IMG/VR virus record: IMGVR_UViG_3300021356_000037
Location: 1 to 45,402 of that record
Length of the DNA stretch: 45,402 bases
Direction: 5' to 3' (one strand)
DNA from: a virus
In this document: piece after piece, positions 22,056-30,761 of the stretch
Layout: the number at the start of each line of letters is the position of its first letter
How positions within the stretch are numbered: position 1 is the first letter of the stretch
Notes under the pieces: model-generated
What the model was told of the DNA's origin: nothing
The model's input: only the letters and a program-made list of their open reading frames with translations
Database searches by the model: none
Made by a program: the position numbers and the translations under genes

Positions 22056-23987
22056 ATGGAAAACGGAGGACTTTTCACACCTGGTTTTGCAGGAGCACAG
22101 TTTAATTGGTGGATCGGACAGATCGCCGATGATTCAACTTGGCGTGATAATTCCTCTGCAGGAAAAATTGAAGAATCCAGTCAAGTTCCTGGTTGGGGTA
22201 AACGATATAAAGTAAGAATTATCGGATACCACGATAAGGAAGAAGAAACTGTACCTTCAGATCAACTTCCTTGGGCAAATATAATGTATCCCGTCACTGC
22301 TGGTGGTGGGCAAGCAAGTGCATTCCAATCACCAAACCTGAGACAGGGTAACTTTGTCTTTGGTTTCTTCTTGGATGGACAGGACATGCAAGTTCCTGTC
22401 ATCATGGGTGTTCTGGGCAACAATGCTCAGACTGCACTAAAAACCACAGCAGGCACAACAGATTCAAACTTTGGACCTACTAGTGGTTTCTCAGAATCAA
22501 GTAAGGGATCAACGGATCCAAATAGAAAAGCACCTGATGCTGATCTAGTAGTCAAAAAACCAAAGTCTCAAGCACAGAAGGATGATACCAGTCCTCCCCC
22601 ACCTGGCACTAAACTCAATAAGTATGGGTTAGACCCCAGCAAACCGCTGACTAGTGAGCAGTTAGCAGACTCTAAAGCAGCCAGAGCAGAAGCAGATGCT
22701 AGAGGTTTGACTGAGACTTTGGCAAGAGAAGACTTCGTAATGAAGAAGGTTGCTGAAGGAATTGCTGCCAGAAAAGCAGCAGCGGAAAGTCCTGATTCAC
22801 CTTCACAACCAGGAGCAGTAAAAGAAAACGCAGATAACTTCCACCAACAGGCAATTGCAGACGTAAAGAAGAATAATCAAATGATTCGCAAAGTTCCTCT
22901 TGCGAATCCTTATGATAGTGTGAATTCTTCCATGAAGAATATGCAGATTGTCTTAGAGAATCTGACTAATGACATCACTAGTATATTAGAAACTGCAACG
23001 TCATATGTTGATGCAGCATCTAATGTTTTAGGAGAAATTGATGTTTTAATTGAAAGTGCAACTAAAAAACTTGCAAAGTATATGAAACCCATGATGGATA
23101 AGGTCATGGAGTTTATCACTAAAACAGTGCAGGCCGCAATGGCACCTTTAAGTGATACAGTATTCCCCAATATGAGAAATATAATTGGAGATCTTCAAGA
23201 AAATGTCACTACAATGATCAATTGCCTTTTCGAAAAGGTAGTTGCTGGTCTCGGCGGACAAATGACAGGACTTTTGAAAGATGGGTTGGGTTTGGATGCT
23301 TCAAGCAATCCTGCTGGACTTGGATCCTTTTTAGAAAAACTTGATACAGAAACTCCTACTCCTCCTGATTCATTTCCAAAAGTTCCAATGTGTTATTGTG
23401 AAACTTTAGTTGGAGACTTGTTAGCTTCAAATAAACAAGAGATCACTGATAGTATTGATAATGTTATCACTAATGTTGGGGGATTCCTTGAGGGAATCAC
23501 TGCACAAATGGAAGAAGTATCTGGTGGCATATCTGCATTAGGTGGTGGCATTCCTTCTATGGATGGGATCATGGGTGATATGGGATCTGCATTGAGTTTT
23601 GATAATATCAAGTTAAGTGTGTTTGGTTGTGATCTTGAACCTAAAGCTTCTATTAGCGATTTCTATACCTTTGCTACTGGTTCTTCAGGCGTTGAATCTT
23701 CACAAGCACCAAATTTATCTGAGGTTAGTGAGAAAGCAGCTGCAAATGAAGTTGCGTTAAAACCACAAGAAGAAGTTCCATTTGCATCTCCAGCAAGAGA
23801 TGAGTCTGATGTGGATCTTGCTGCTAGAATCACTGCAGAAGAGAATTCTATTTCCGATGTTCCTGCAGACCAAAATCCAGACCCAGCATCAAACACAGTA
23901 GTAAGAGATGATGTGGGTATTGATCAAGCATTACAAGATTCGCAGAATCAAGTACCAGTTCAAGACGGGGATATTGAACTGCTGTGA
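22056..23987 (+). CDS. 5: gp5-like hub protein with OB-fold, no lysozyme domain
   Basis: A 643-residue protein. Residues about 10-130 are a gp5/VgrG-type OB-fold: FNWWIGQIADDSTWRD, GKRYKVRIIGYHDKEEET, LPWANIMYPVTAGGG and GNFVFGFFLDGQDMQVPVIM. The middle is low-complexity and proline/alanine-rich; residues about 280-540 are amphipathic helices, with a CYC pair near residue 447. No lysozyme active site is seen, unlike T4 gp5. The missing cell-wall activity could come from the glucosaminidase-like protein upstream, and the missing spike from the 207-residue beta-helix protein downstream. Confidence 0.8.
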   Translation: MENGGLFTPGFAGAQFNWWIGQIADDSTWRDNSSAGKIEESSQVPGWGKRYKVRIIGYHDKEEETVPSDQLPWANIMYPVTAGGGQASAFQSPNLRQGNFVFGFFLDGQDMQVPVIMGVLGNNAQTALKTTAGTTDSNFGPTSGFSESSKGSTDPNRKAPDADLVVKKPKSQAQKDDTSPPPPGTKLNKYGLDPSKPLTSEQLADSKAARAEADARGLTETLAREDFVMKKVAEGIAARKAAAESPDSPSQPGAVKENADNFHQQAIADVKKNNQMIRKVPLANPYDSVNSSMKNMQIVLENLTNDITSILETATSYVDAASNVLGEIDVLIESATKKLAKYMKPMMDKVMEFITKTVQAAMAPLSDTVFPNMRNIIGDLQENVTTMINCLFEKVVAGLGGQMTGLLKDGLGLDASSNPAGLGSFLEKLDTETPTPPDSFPKVPMCYCETLVGDLLASNKQEITDSIDNVITNVGGFLEGITAQMEEVSGGISALGGGIPSMDGIMGDMGSALSFDNIKLSVFGCDLEPKASISDFYTFATGSSGVESSQAPNLSEVSEKAAANEVALKPQEEVPFASPARDESDVDLAARITAEENSISDVPADQNPDPASNTVVRDDVGIDQALQDSQNQVPVQDGDIELL

Positions 23988-23993
23988 TAAATA
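23986..23993 (+). promoter_or_regulatory. Candidate late promoter
   Basis: GATAAATA overlapping the gp5-like stop codon, 32 bases upstream of the next ATG. Confidence 0.5.
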
Positions 23994-24025
23994 CTAGAAA
24001 TCAGAAAGTGTATATCTGAATTAGA

Positions 24026-27000
24026 ATGGGAAGTCAGTTATTCGGACCTCTAGATAAGAATACGGGAATCAAGGTTGGATATATTGATCCAAAACTTGGA
24101 TTCGTTGACGGACTTTCAGTGTCTGAAGCAAACGATCATGCAAAGAAAGATCCTGGCACAACGTTTATATTTAAATCGGGAGATAATATTCTTAAGTATT
24201 TGAATATCAATGAGGTTAATGCTCTAACTACAAATGATTTACTTCGTGATGAACCCAGTTGTCCTGGGGTAAATCAAAAAGAAAAAGTAGGACCACCCAA
24301 TATTTCTTTAAAAGGTGGTGGCGGTATTGGAGCTGTTGGAAATCCTATCGTTGGTGAGGATGGATCCATTCTTGCTGTTGATGTTGTCCGCACAGGACAT
24401 GGATATGCATTTCCACCCATAGTAACTGCCCATGACGACTCTCATACTGGAAATGGTGCGGTCTTAAGAGCAATTGTTGGAGAACAAGTAACTGAAGTAC
24501 TCCAATATTATGACAGAGTTGAGGACTTTGAAGATCCTTTGAAACCAGGTCCAACTAAAACTCCTGCGGGAATTTTGTGGGGTCCCAATGGAGAAAATTT
24601 GGGAGTATGGAACCCTGGAAGCGTTATTCCAGTAGATGATGCAGATCAACCTCTTTCTAGGGAAAAACAAAATCAAGATTTCCTAGATGCTCTCCGTTTA
24701 TCTCAACCAGCTGAATTCTTTAACACAAGAAAAAATAAACCATCAAGAATAACTAGCAATGATCCTAGGGTAAATGGTAGTGTATATGAAGTAGAATTTC
24801 CTCAGTGGGGAGATTTTATGAATCTATATGCAATTTCACCAAAATCTCCATCAAATGTAGATGGAAGTGATTATGCTGGAGTTTTGTTTACTTATGAATG
24901 GAACTTAACTTTCCCAACAACTGGCAAGTATACGATCAAGGGTGCTAAAGATAATCAAGGAAAACTTTATATTGATAATGAATACGTTTCAGATCTTAAT
25001 GACTTTAACGATGGCATCAAACCGATCAAGAAATTTTATGAAGCAGGAAAACACATTGTAAGATATGATCTTTTAAATACTCCACAGTATGAGGATGGTC
25101 AAGATCGCACAAGTAGTATTCAAAACGTAGAGATTTTCAATACGATTGATTATCAAAATAAGGCTGATAGAAAATTATGGAGAACTAATACTTTTGGTTC
25201 TGATGGATTCCTTGATCAATATGGCATTTGTCCATTCAATACTACGAAATCTTTGCCCGACAATCCATATGCGGGAACACATACCATTCGTTGGAATAAT
25301 GTCAAGTTTCCTAATGATGGAAATTATGTGATTGAAGTAGCAGCTGATGACAGTGCAAAAGTCTTTATTGGAAATGGTGAAGGTAATATTGATAACGGTG
25401 ATGAAGTTGTTATCGAAAAGAATGGATTCAAACCAAACACTAATAAAGCAACTGGGGTATCAAATTACATTAAATTCTTTAAGGCAGGAACATATAAGAT
25501 TAGAACGGAACTAACCCAAAAAGAGGGTGGTAGATTTAATTTCAATCCAGATGACGATGGTAATCTTAAGTCAGATGTTCAAGTTAGATTTGTAAACGAC
25601 GATAGTGGATATGCGTTGGAAGTAACTGGTAGTGGATCCGCAGAGATTAGTTTTAATCTGAAGACAAATAACACCTCAGCGGGAAATATTTCATCTATCA
25701 TTATTGGTAATGCCAGATTGAATAGAACTAGAACAGATACAGGAACTATTACTGGAACTGGATCATTTGAAGCGGGACAAAAATATCCAATAGATGTTAG
25801 AGGAGCTTCAACAACATCTGGAATAAGACTATCCAATAACAATATAATTGAATTTGGTGGTGACGTACTGAACATCGGTAGAATTGTAAATATCACAAAT
25901 TCATCAGGAAAGGGTTCCAATCCCATGGCATTTGCTATGAAGATTACCTCTAGTTTTGCAGGTGATAGATCTAACATAGCCAAAAGATCTTGGAATCAAA
26001 ATCCAATGGGTCTTGCACTCATTATTGATGCACCGCCACCCACTTTTGATTTTGGTGCTCAGGGTTCGCTTACCTCTCAAGAAAATCGTTGTCCTCCCAA
26101 TCCACTTTGGACAACTAGATCTCCTGGTGCTCAAGAGCAATGGTATCCTGTAAAATTTCCTCAATGGTCAAATTTCATGGACAGGTATGCGTTGTCTCCA
26201 GTCAAACCATCGACAGAACCAAACACTGATGGTGGTGGTGTAGTATATTCAAATACTTGGAATGTTAATGTAGATTTTCCAGGATTTTATGCATTAAAGG
26301 GAACTGTCGATAATGGTGGAAGAATTCTTGTTGATGGGAAAGAAATGATACGTGGAGGTTTGATCAGTAGTCCTCAGACTAATCGAAAAGCAGGTAAACT
26401 TGAGGGATTCCAATCAAATAATCCACCATACACAAAGTTTTACTTGGATGAGGGATTGCATTCAATTACCGTTGAGGTTGAAAATGAAGCAAGGGGTCCA
26501 GTAACTAATATAATGAGGCAGATTTTTAGTACTCAAACTTGGCAGAATGATGCGAAAGCAACTAAAACTCCATCAGTAAAGGTTTCATACAATGGCGGTA
26601 ATGCTTTGCGTAGAGGTTTGGCTATAAGTAAGGATAGATTGAAAGTATACATGAAAGACGGTGCAGATAATGATGTAAATTCTACACTGTCGATTGTATC
26701 TTCTGATAATGGTGCTCGATTTGCTAAGGATGGAAAATCTATTAAGTATGAAAGACCAGGAACAATAAAAGTAAAACTTAAATGGGAAGATAGTACAGAT
26801 ATTGCTGGAGTAGCAGTAAAAAGTATTGATGTTGGTGGCGTAAACCTTAAACAGAAAGGAAACAAAGGAGAAGTAACGGGTTCGTTTAAAGTTCAAGGTG
26901 AAACTGTCATAGGTGGAATTACTAAAAGTGGATCACAAAGAGGTGGTGTGACCTATACTGGTCCAGATCTCTTTAAGTTTAATAATTCCGCATGGAGCGG

Positions 27001-28051
27001 TTTTATGAATAAAAATAACGTATCTCCATATGCACCACCACTAGATGAACACAATCCAAACTTAAATGAAACGAAAACATACACCTGGACGAGTGTAGAC
27101 TTCCCAGATAGTGGTAGTTATCATTTTGAATTGCAGGGAGACAATCTCGCAAAGGTTTTTGTTGATGATAAATTAATTGCTGAGTGGGGTGGATTCGCAG
27201 GAGAACCATATAAAGCAGATGTTAATATAACTAGAGGAAAATATACTGTTAGAGTAGAATCTGAGAACGGTTCAGTTCCCCCAAATTTTATATTCAACCA
27301 AAATTCAAATGGATTTGCACTAGTAATAAGTAGATTGACTAGTGCTAAATCTAGTAGCGCATCCTGGGCATCCAATCCCGTTGGAATTTCTGCAGTATTG
27401 GTTTCTCCACCATGTCCCAGAAAAATTAGAGGAAAGGGACTGGTCACTGATATTATCGTTGAAGAACCTGGTAATGGTTATCAAGGGGCATCATCAGGAG
27501 ACAGAGGATATCCAGTTATTCTTCAACTGAAAGAAGTACTTGTCAAGGATCCTGGTATAAATTATAATTGTGGTGTGGATGAAATTGAAATTATTCCAGA
27601 TAATGGAGCAGTTCTTGATTATGAATGTAGTCCCTTTGGCAGAATAAAAAAAATAAATGTTGTATCTCCTGGAACATTTACTGCAACACCAATTATCAGA
27701 ATGAAATCTGAGACTGGTGTAAACTTTGAAGCAACACCTGTCTTTGAAGTTATCAGAGATCCTATCGGTGTTGAAGAAAGGATCATTCAGGTAACTGATT
27801 TGGTTGGTCTCAAGCAGACTGGTTATTATCAAGGTCGTGCATATTATGGTTCTGTCTTCTACAAAGACGGTATTAAGTATGCTGGTTACTATGAAACTCC
27901 TGGTGAACTGGTTCAAATTTATGATACTCTACAGGAGAGTATTGATGGAGAAATCACAACACCTCCATCTGCAATCCAGAGACAGGGATCTGATGTTAGC
28001 AGCAACAATTCAAGACTTAATCTTCCTGGAACTCCAGAAAATCTTAACTAA
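24026..28051 (+). CDS. Giant structural protein with four lectin-like modules
   Basis: A 1341-residue protein. Four modules recur at about residues 252-365, 386-530, 708-830 and 983-1095. Each opens with a W/F-G-x-F-M-x-x-Y-x-x-x-P segment (QWGDFMNLYAISP, SDGFLDQYGICPF, QWSNFMDRYALSP, AWSGFMNKNNVSP). It continues with a beta core (FPTTGKYTIKGAKDNQGKL, FPDSGSYHFELQGDNLAKV) and a GKxxVRxE-like strand. The pattern resembles PA14/GLEYA-type carbohydrate-binding sandwiches, by eye only. The C-terminus is tyrosine-rich (GYYQGRAYYGSVFY). Located between hub and spike genes, it is probably a baseplate or side-fibre component. Confidence 0.65.
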   Translation: MGSQLFGPLDKNTGIKVGYIDPKLGFVDGLSVSEANDHAKKDPGTTFIFKSGDNILKYLNINEVNALTTNDLLRDEPSCPGVNQKEKVGPPNISLKGGGGIGAVGNPIVGEDGSILAVDVVRTGHGYAFPPIVTAHDDSHTGNGAVLRAIVGEQVTEVLQYYDRVEDFEDPLKPGPTKTPAGILWGPNGENLGVWNPGSVIPVDDADQPLSREKQNQDFLDALRLSQPAEFFNTRKNKPSRITSNDPRVNGSVYEVEFPQWGDFMNLYAISPKSPSNVDGSDYAGVLFTYEWNLTFPTTGKYTIKGAKDNQGKLYIDNEYVSDLNDFNDGIKPIKKFYEAGKHIVRYDLLNTPQYEDGQDRTSSIQNVEIFNTIDYQNKADRKLWRTNTFGSDGFLDQYGICPFNTTKSLPDNPYAGTHTIRWNNVKFPNDGNYVIEVAADDSAKVFIGNGEGNIDNGDEVVIEKNGFKPNTNKATGVSNYIKFFKAGTYKIRTELTQKEGGRFNFNPDDDGNLKSDVQVRFVNDDSGYALEVTGSGSAEISFNLKTNNTSAGNISSIIIGNARLNRTRTDTGTITGTGSFEAGQKYPIDVRGASTTSGIRLSNNNIIEFGGDVLNIGRIVNITNSSGKGSNPMAFAMKITSSFAGDRSNIAKRSWNQNPMGLALIIDAPPPTFDFGAQGSLTSQENRCPPNPLWTTRSPGAQEQWYPVKFPQWSNFMDRYALSPVKPSTEPNTDGGGVVYSNTWNVNVDFPGFYALKGTVDNGGRILVDGKEMIRGGLISSPQTNRKAGKLEGFQSNNPPYTKFYLDEGLHSITVEVENEARGPVTNIMRQIFSTQTWQNDAKATKTPSVKVSYNGGNALRRGLAISKDRLKVYMKDGADNDVNSTLSIVSSDNGARFAKDGKSIKYERPGTIKVKLKWEDSTDIAGVAVKSIDVGGVNLKQKGNKGEVTGSFKVQGETVIGGITKSGSQRGGVTYTGPDLFKFNNSAWSGFMNKNNVSPYAPPLDEHNPNLNETKTYTWTSVDFPDSGSYHFELQGDNLAKVFVDDKLIAEWGGFAGEPYKADVNITRGKYTVRVESENGSVPPNFIFNQNSNGFALVISRLTSAKSSSASWASNPVGISAVLVSPPCPRKIRGKGLVTDIIVEEPGNGYQGASSGDRGYPVILQLKEVLVKDPGINYNCGVDEIEIIPDNGAVLDYECSPFGRIKKINVVSPGTFTATPIIRMKSETGVNFEATPVFEVIRDPIGVEERIIQVTDLVGLKQTGYYQGRAYYGSVFYKDGIKYAGYYETPGELVQIYDTLQESIDGEITTPPSAIQRQGSDVSSNNSRLNLPGTPENLN

Positions 28052-28056
28052 CGAAT

Positions 28057-28680
28057 ATGGCAACACCACAGAATAGACAACTAACAAAAGGTGGGGGTGG
28101 AGAAAATTCTGTAAAGCAGAATTATACTGGTCATCGTCTTGGTACAAATGATGGAGAGATTCGTTTCGGTCAAATTGATAAAGACGGAACTGTAACTTCT
28201 GGATGTTATCTAAATGCTAAAGATGGCAGACACGTCTTTACAATGGATAATGATGGTCCAAGAAAAGGATGGACTACGAATATATCTCCAGGTCATTTCC
28301 AATTGCAGTGTGGAAGCGACTCTACCAAAGAGGAAGATTCGCTAGTTCTTTATGCAGATAACGGTAATATTGTTATCAATGCAGGCAATGGAAATATGAG
28401 GTTCATTGCTAATAATTTTGAGTTTACTGCTCAAGGTGAAGATGGAACGGAAGGAAACTTTAAGGTAGATGCATCTCAAAGTATTCTTCTTGATGCCAAA
28501 AAAATCCAATGCACTGCAAAGAACTTTCTAAAATTGTCATCTCCTGGTAAAATGGAAATATGTGCTAATGAAAATCTAAAATTATACGGCGGAGTTATTC
28601 GCGGTGTCACCAATGCTGTTGCACAACTAGATAGTAAACTTGGTGGACAAAATTTCTGGCAAGATCAGCAACCATCATAG
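28057..28680 (+). CDS. Spike beta-helix protein (gp5 C-terminus-like)
   Basis: A 207-residue protein with regular short beta repeats: SLVLYADNGNIVINAGNGNM, RFIANNFEFTAQGE, KVDASQSILLDAKKIQ, LKLSSPGKMEI and ENLKLYGGVIRG. This repetitive pattern is that of the triple beta-helix of the gp5/VgrG spike. It lies just after the giant structural gene and likely trimerises into the membrane-piercing needle, separate from the OB-fold protein. No PAAR tip is obvious. Confidence 0.65.
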   Translation: MATPQNRQLTKGGGGENSVKQNYTGHRLGTNDGEIRFGQIDKDGTVTSGCYLNAKDGRHVFTMDNDGPRKGWTTNISPGHFQLQCGSDSTKEEDSLVLYADNGNIVINAGNGNMRFIANNFEFTAQGEDGTEGNFKVDASQSILLDAKKIQCTAKNFLKLSSPGKMEICANENLKLYGGVIRGVTNAVAQLDSKLGGQNFWQDQQPS

Positions 28681-28690
28681 GAGTAAGTAA

Positions 28691-29458
28691 ATGTCGTTTT
28701 TATTTGATGATTTGGCTATAGGTGGCCAACAGACTGTCGGGGCAGGAATGCCCATCGTATTAGGTCTTGGTCAATCAAAAATCAGAGGTTCTTCATTTGT
28801 AGAGGGACCACAACTAATCGGTAGTGCTACCACTTGGCCAATTTTGGGCGCAACTCTGATGGTTGCACCATTAGCTAATGAAGATGCTTCAACTCCTTCT
28901 ATTCCAGGAGGACTTTGTGGCGGACTCAATAATCCATACTCTCTTGGAGTCATAGGTTCATCTGCTTTTCTAGGCCCTGTAGATACAAATGATACAGTTC
29001 AAGTCGGTCTGGATTTATATGCTCAAGGCAATGTAATATCTAACTGTGGTGGACATATTCTTGCTGCAAAGAAAGACTTTGACATTCAACACCCGACAAG
29101 AGAGGGATGGAGACTTAGACACGTTGCACCTGAAGCGCCATATGCAGATGTTTATGTGAGAGGTAGGGTAAAGAATAAAAAAGAAATTGAACTACCTAGT
29201 TACTGGAAAGGATTAGTTGATCAAGAATCAATTACAGTTTCTCTGACTCCTATTGGTTCTCATCAGAATGTGATTGTTAAAAGGATTGACGAAGACAAAG
29301 TATATCTTCAAGCAAATGGAGGAATGCCAATTGATTGTTTCTATCATATCTTTGCAGAAAGAAAAGACTGTGAAAGAAATATTGCCGAATATGAAGGAAC
29401 TTCCCCTGAGCATTATCCAGGAGACAATACACAATACCTGCAATCAGGTAAATCATAA
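28691..29458 (+). CDS. Fibre-domain structural protein, paralogue 1
   Basis: A 255-residue protein. The N-terminal half is small-residue-rich (IRGSSFVEGPQLIGSATTW). About residues 130-235 form a domain found at the ends of phage fibres: FDIQHPTREGWRLRHVAPEA, YVRGRVKNKKEIELPSYWKG and TVSLTPIGSHQNVIVK. It ends YEGTSPEHYPGDN. The gene has a clear TAGGAG ribosome site. The next gene repeats this domain, so the pair arose by duplication; both are probably tail or neck fibre parts. Confidence 0.7.
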   Translation: MSFLFDDLAIGGQQTVGAGMPIVLGLGQSKIRGSSFVEGPQLIGSATTWPILGATLMVAPLANEDASTPSIPGGLCGGLNNPYSLGVIGSSAFLGPVDTNDTVQVGLDLYAQGNVISNCGGHILAAKKDFDIQHPTREGWRLRHVAPEAPYADVYVRGRVKNKKEIELPSYWKGLVDQESITVSLTPIGSHQNVIVKRIDEDKVYLQANGGMPIDCFYHIFAERKDCERNIAEYEGTSPEHYPGDNTQYLQSGKS

Positions 29459-29470
29459 GGAGATTGAATT

Positions 29471-30220
29471 ATGTCAGAATTTGTAGAACAGGAAATAACG
29501 CCCCAGAAGGATTGTGCAGATTATCCAACATGGGGCCAACCATCCACCAGTTACTACTATATTTTCAAGGGTAATGCAGATGAATCGCAATATCCACCAG
29601 ACGCATGTGAACCTTGGTATCATCAGACAGCACAGATTGATAGTCTTCAGGTAAATACTTCTATCATTGGCGACGGTGAGATTAATATTACTGGCGAGAT
29701 CACAGCACCTATTTTCAATGGTAGTGCTACATCAGCAAAAGTTATCGGTGGTGCATTTGACATCCCACACTTCAGAGATGAAAAGAAAAGGATTCGTCAC
29801 GTCATTGCAGAGGGTCCAGAGGCAGGAATCTATGTTCGTGGAACTCTGAAGGACTCTAATAAAATTGAACTACCTGAGTATTGGGATGGTATTGTTGATC
29901 CAGAAACCATTACAGTAACTCTTACTCAGATTGGATATTCTCAAGATCTTATCGTTGAAGGTATTGAGTGGGGCAAAGTTATCAAGGTCAAGTCTGGTAC
30001 TGGAGCAAATATTCATTGCTACTATGAAGTATGGGCAGCACGTTACATTAATCCACTGGACCATGATGAAAAACTCCACGTTGTATACGAGGGAGACAGT
30101 CCTGAAGACTATCCAGGCAATAATGAATACTATTTGGTTGGTGGATGGGATTACGACCGACGTGAGACCAAGTGGAGGCGTCCAGATGAGGAACTGGACT
30201 CTGTGAACCTTGACCCATAA
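29471..30220 (+). CDS. Fibre-domain structural protein, paralogue 2
   Basis: A 249-residue protein with the same C-terminal fibre domain: FDIPHFRDEKKRIRHVIAEG, YVRGTLKDSNKIELPEYWDG, TVTLTQIGYSQDLIVEGIE and YEGDSPEDYPGNN. The N-terminus is different (PTWGQPSTSYYYIFKGNAD), with a short beta-repeat (IIGDGEINITGEITAPIFNG). AAGGAG lies before the start. The -35 box of the next promoter is inside its last codons. Confidence 0.7.
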   Translation: MSEFVEQEITPQKDCADYPTWGQPSTSYYYIFKGNADESQYPPDACEPWYHQTAQIDSLQVNTSIIGDGEINITGEITAPIFNGSATSAKVIGGAFDIPHFRDEKKRIRHVIAEGPEAGIYVRGTLKDSNKIELPEYWDGIVDPETITVTLTQIGYSQDLIVEGIEWGKVIKVKSGTGANIHCYYEVWAARYINPLDHDEKLHVVYEGDSPEDYPGNNEYYLVGGWDYDRRETKWRRPDEELDSVNLDP

Positions 30221-30238
30221 CCCTATCTGTCGTATAAT
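30210..30238 (+). promoter_or_regulatory. Sigma70-like promoter of the tRNA island
   Basis: TTGACC (30210-30215), 17 nt, TATAAT (30233-30238). The -35 box is in the last codons of the fibre gene. It probably drives the small ORFs, tRNA-Leu and the amidase. Confidence 0.75.
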
Positions 30239-30261
30239 AAGCAGGTAAACAAACAAACCCC

Positions 30262-30444
30262 ATGCAAGACGAGTACCTGACCCGCTGTGTCGTTGATCCT
30301 GTCAAGCGTAAGTTTTATCTGTATTCAAGTGAAGGTGATGAATGCACCGTGGACTGTGAGACCATGGATCAGTTTATGAACGTGCTTGAATTTGTGCGAG
30401 ACACTACTCCCGATGATGTATTGGCCTATGCCAATCCTCTTTAA
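30262..30444 (+). CDS. Hypothetical protein, 60 aa
   Basis: First gene after the TTGACC-N17-TATAAT promoter. The peptide begins MQDEYLTRCVVDPVKRKFYL and has a short helical C-terminus (DQFMNVLEFVRDTTPDDVL). AGCAGG, 16 bases before ATG, is too far to be a good ribosome site. Similar small proteins occur in cyanophages, from memory. Confidence 0.6.
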   Translation: MQDEYLTRCVVDPVKRKFYLYSSEGDECTVDCETMDQFMNVLEFVRDTTPDDVLAYANPL

Positions 30445-30450
30445 GTTTTT

Positions 30451-30615
30451 ATGAACAATTATTCTGCTGACCTTTACAAAGAAATCCTAGAGTGTTACGA
30501 TTATGAGACCAGAAACCCGACAATCTATGGAAATGTTATTCGCGGCGAAGTGGAATTTGCCCAAAGCAGCGAAGAATGCAGGTCTAACCAACAAGGAGAT
30601 GAAAATCACCTTTAA
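30451..30615 (+). CDS. Possible ORF overlapping the next, 54 aa
   Basis: Frame from ATG 30451: MNNYSADLYKEILECYDYET to a stop at 30615. There is no ribosome site and it overlaps the next ORF for most of its length. The start is plausible in context, but the composition after residue 20 is less protein-like than the alternative frame. Confidence 0.35.
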   Translation: MNNYSADLYKEILECYDYETRNPTIYGNVIRGEVEFAQSSEECRSNQQGDENHL

Positions 30616-30655
30616 CGAATATTGCAGATTTCATCCTTCTACCTGGGAAGGTTGA
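30503..30655 (+). CDS. Small HTH-like ORF, 50 aa
   Basis: Frame from ATG 30503: MRPETRQSMEMLFAAKWNLP, then KAAKNAGLTNKEMKITFNEY and CRFHPSTWEG. The AAKNAGLTNKEMKITF part resembles a helix-turn-helix, and the overall composition looks like a genuine conserved small phage protein. It ends six bases before tRNA-Leu. Confidence 0.55.
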   Translation: MRPETRQSMEMLFAAKWNLPKAAKNAGLTNKEMKITFNEYCRFHPSTWEG

Positions 30656-30661
30656 TTTTTT

Positions 30662-30745
30662 GGGAGTGTGGCGGAATCGGTAGACGCACCAGACTTAAAA
30701 TCTGTTGAAGGCAACTTCGTGGGGGTTCAAGTCCCCCCTCTCCTA
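30662..30745 (+). tRNA. tRNA-Leu (anticodon TAA)
   Basis: A class II tRNA with a long variable arm. The GGGAGTG acceptor pairs with the CTCTCCT side (one T-T mismatch). The anticodon loop CTTAAAA gives TAA, and the T-arm is a perfect GGGGG-TTCAAGT-CCCCC. No CCA is encoded; the host must add it. It reads UUA/UUG, which are common in this AT-rich phage. Confidence 0.92.
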
Positions 30746-30761
30746 CTACATAAAGTAAAAA

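Noticed and set aside
22056-23987. A lysozyme domain in the gp5-like protein
   Set aside because: The region after the OB-fold is low-complexity and helical with no lysozyme catalytic pattern.
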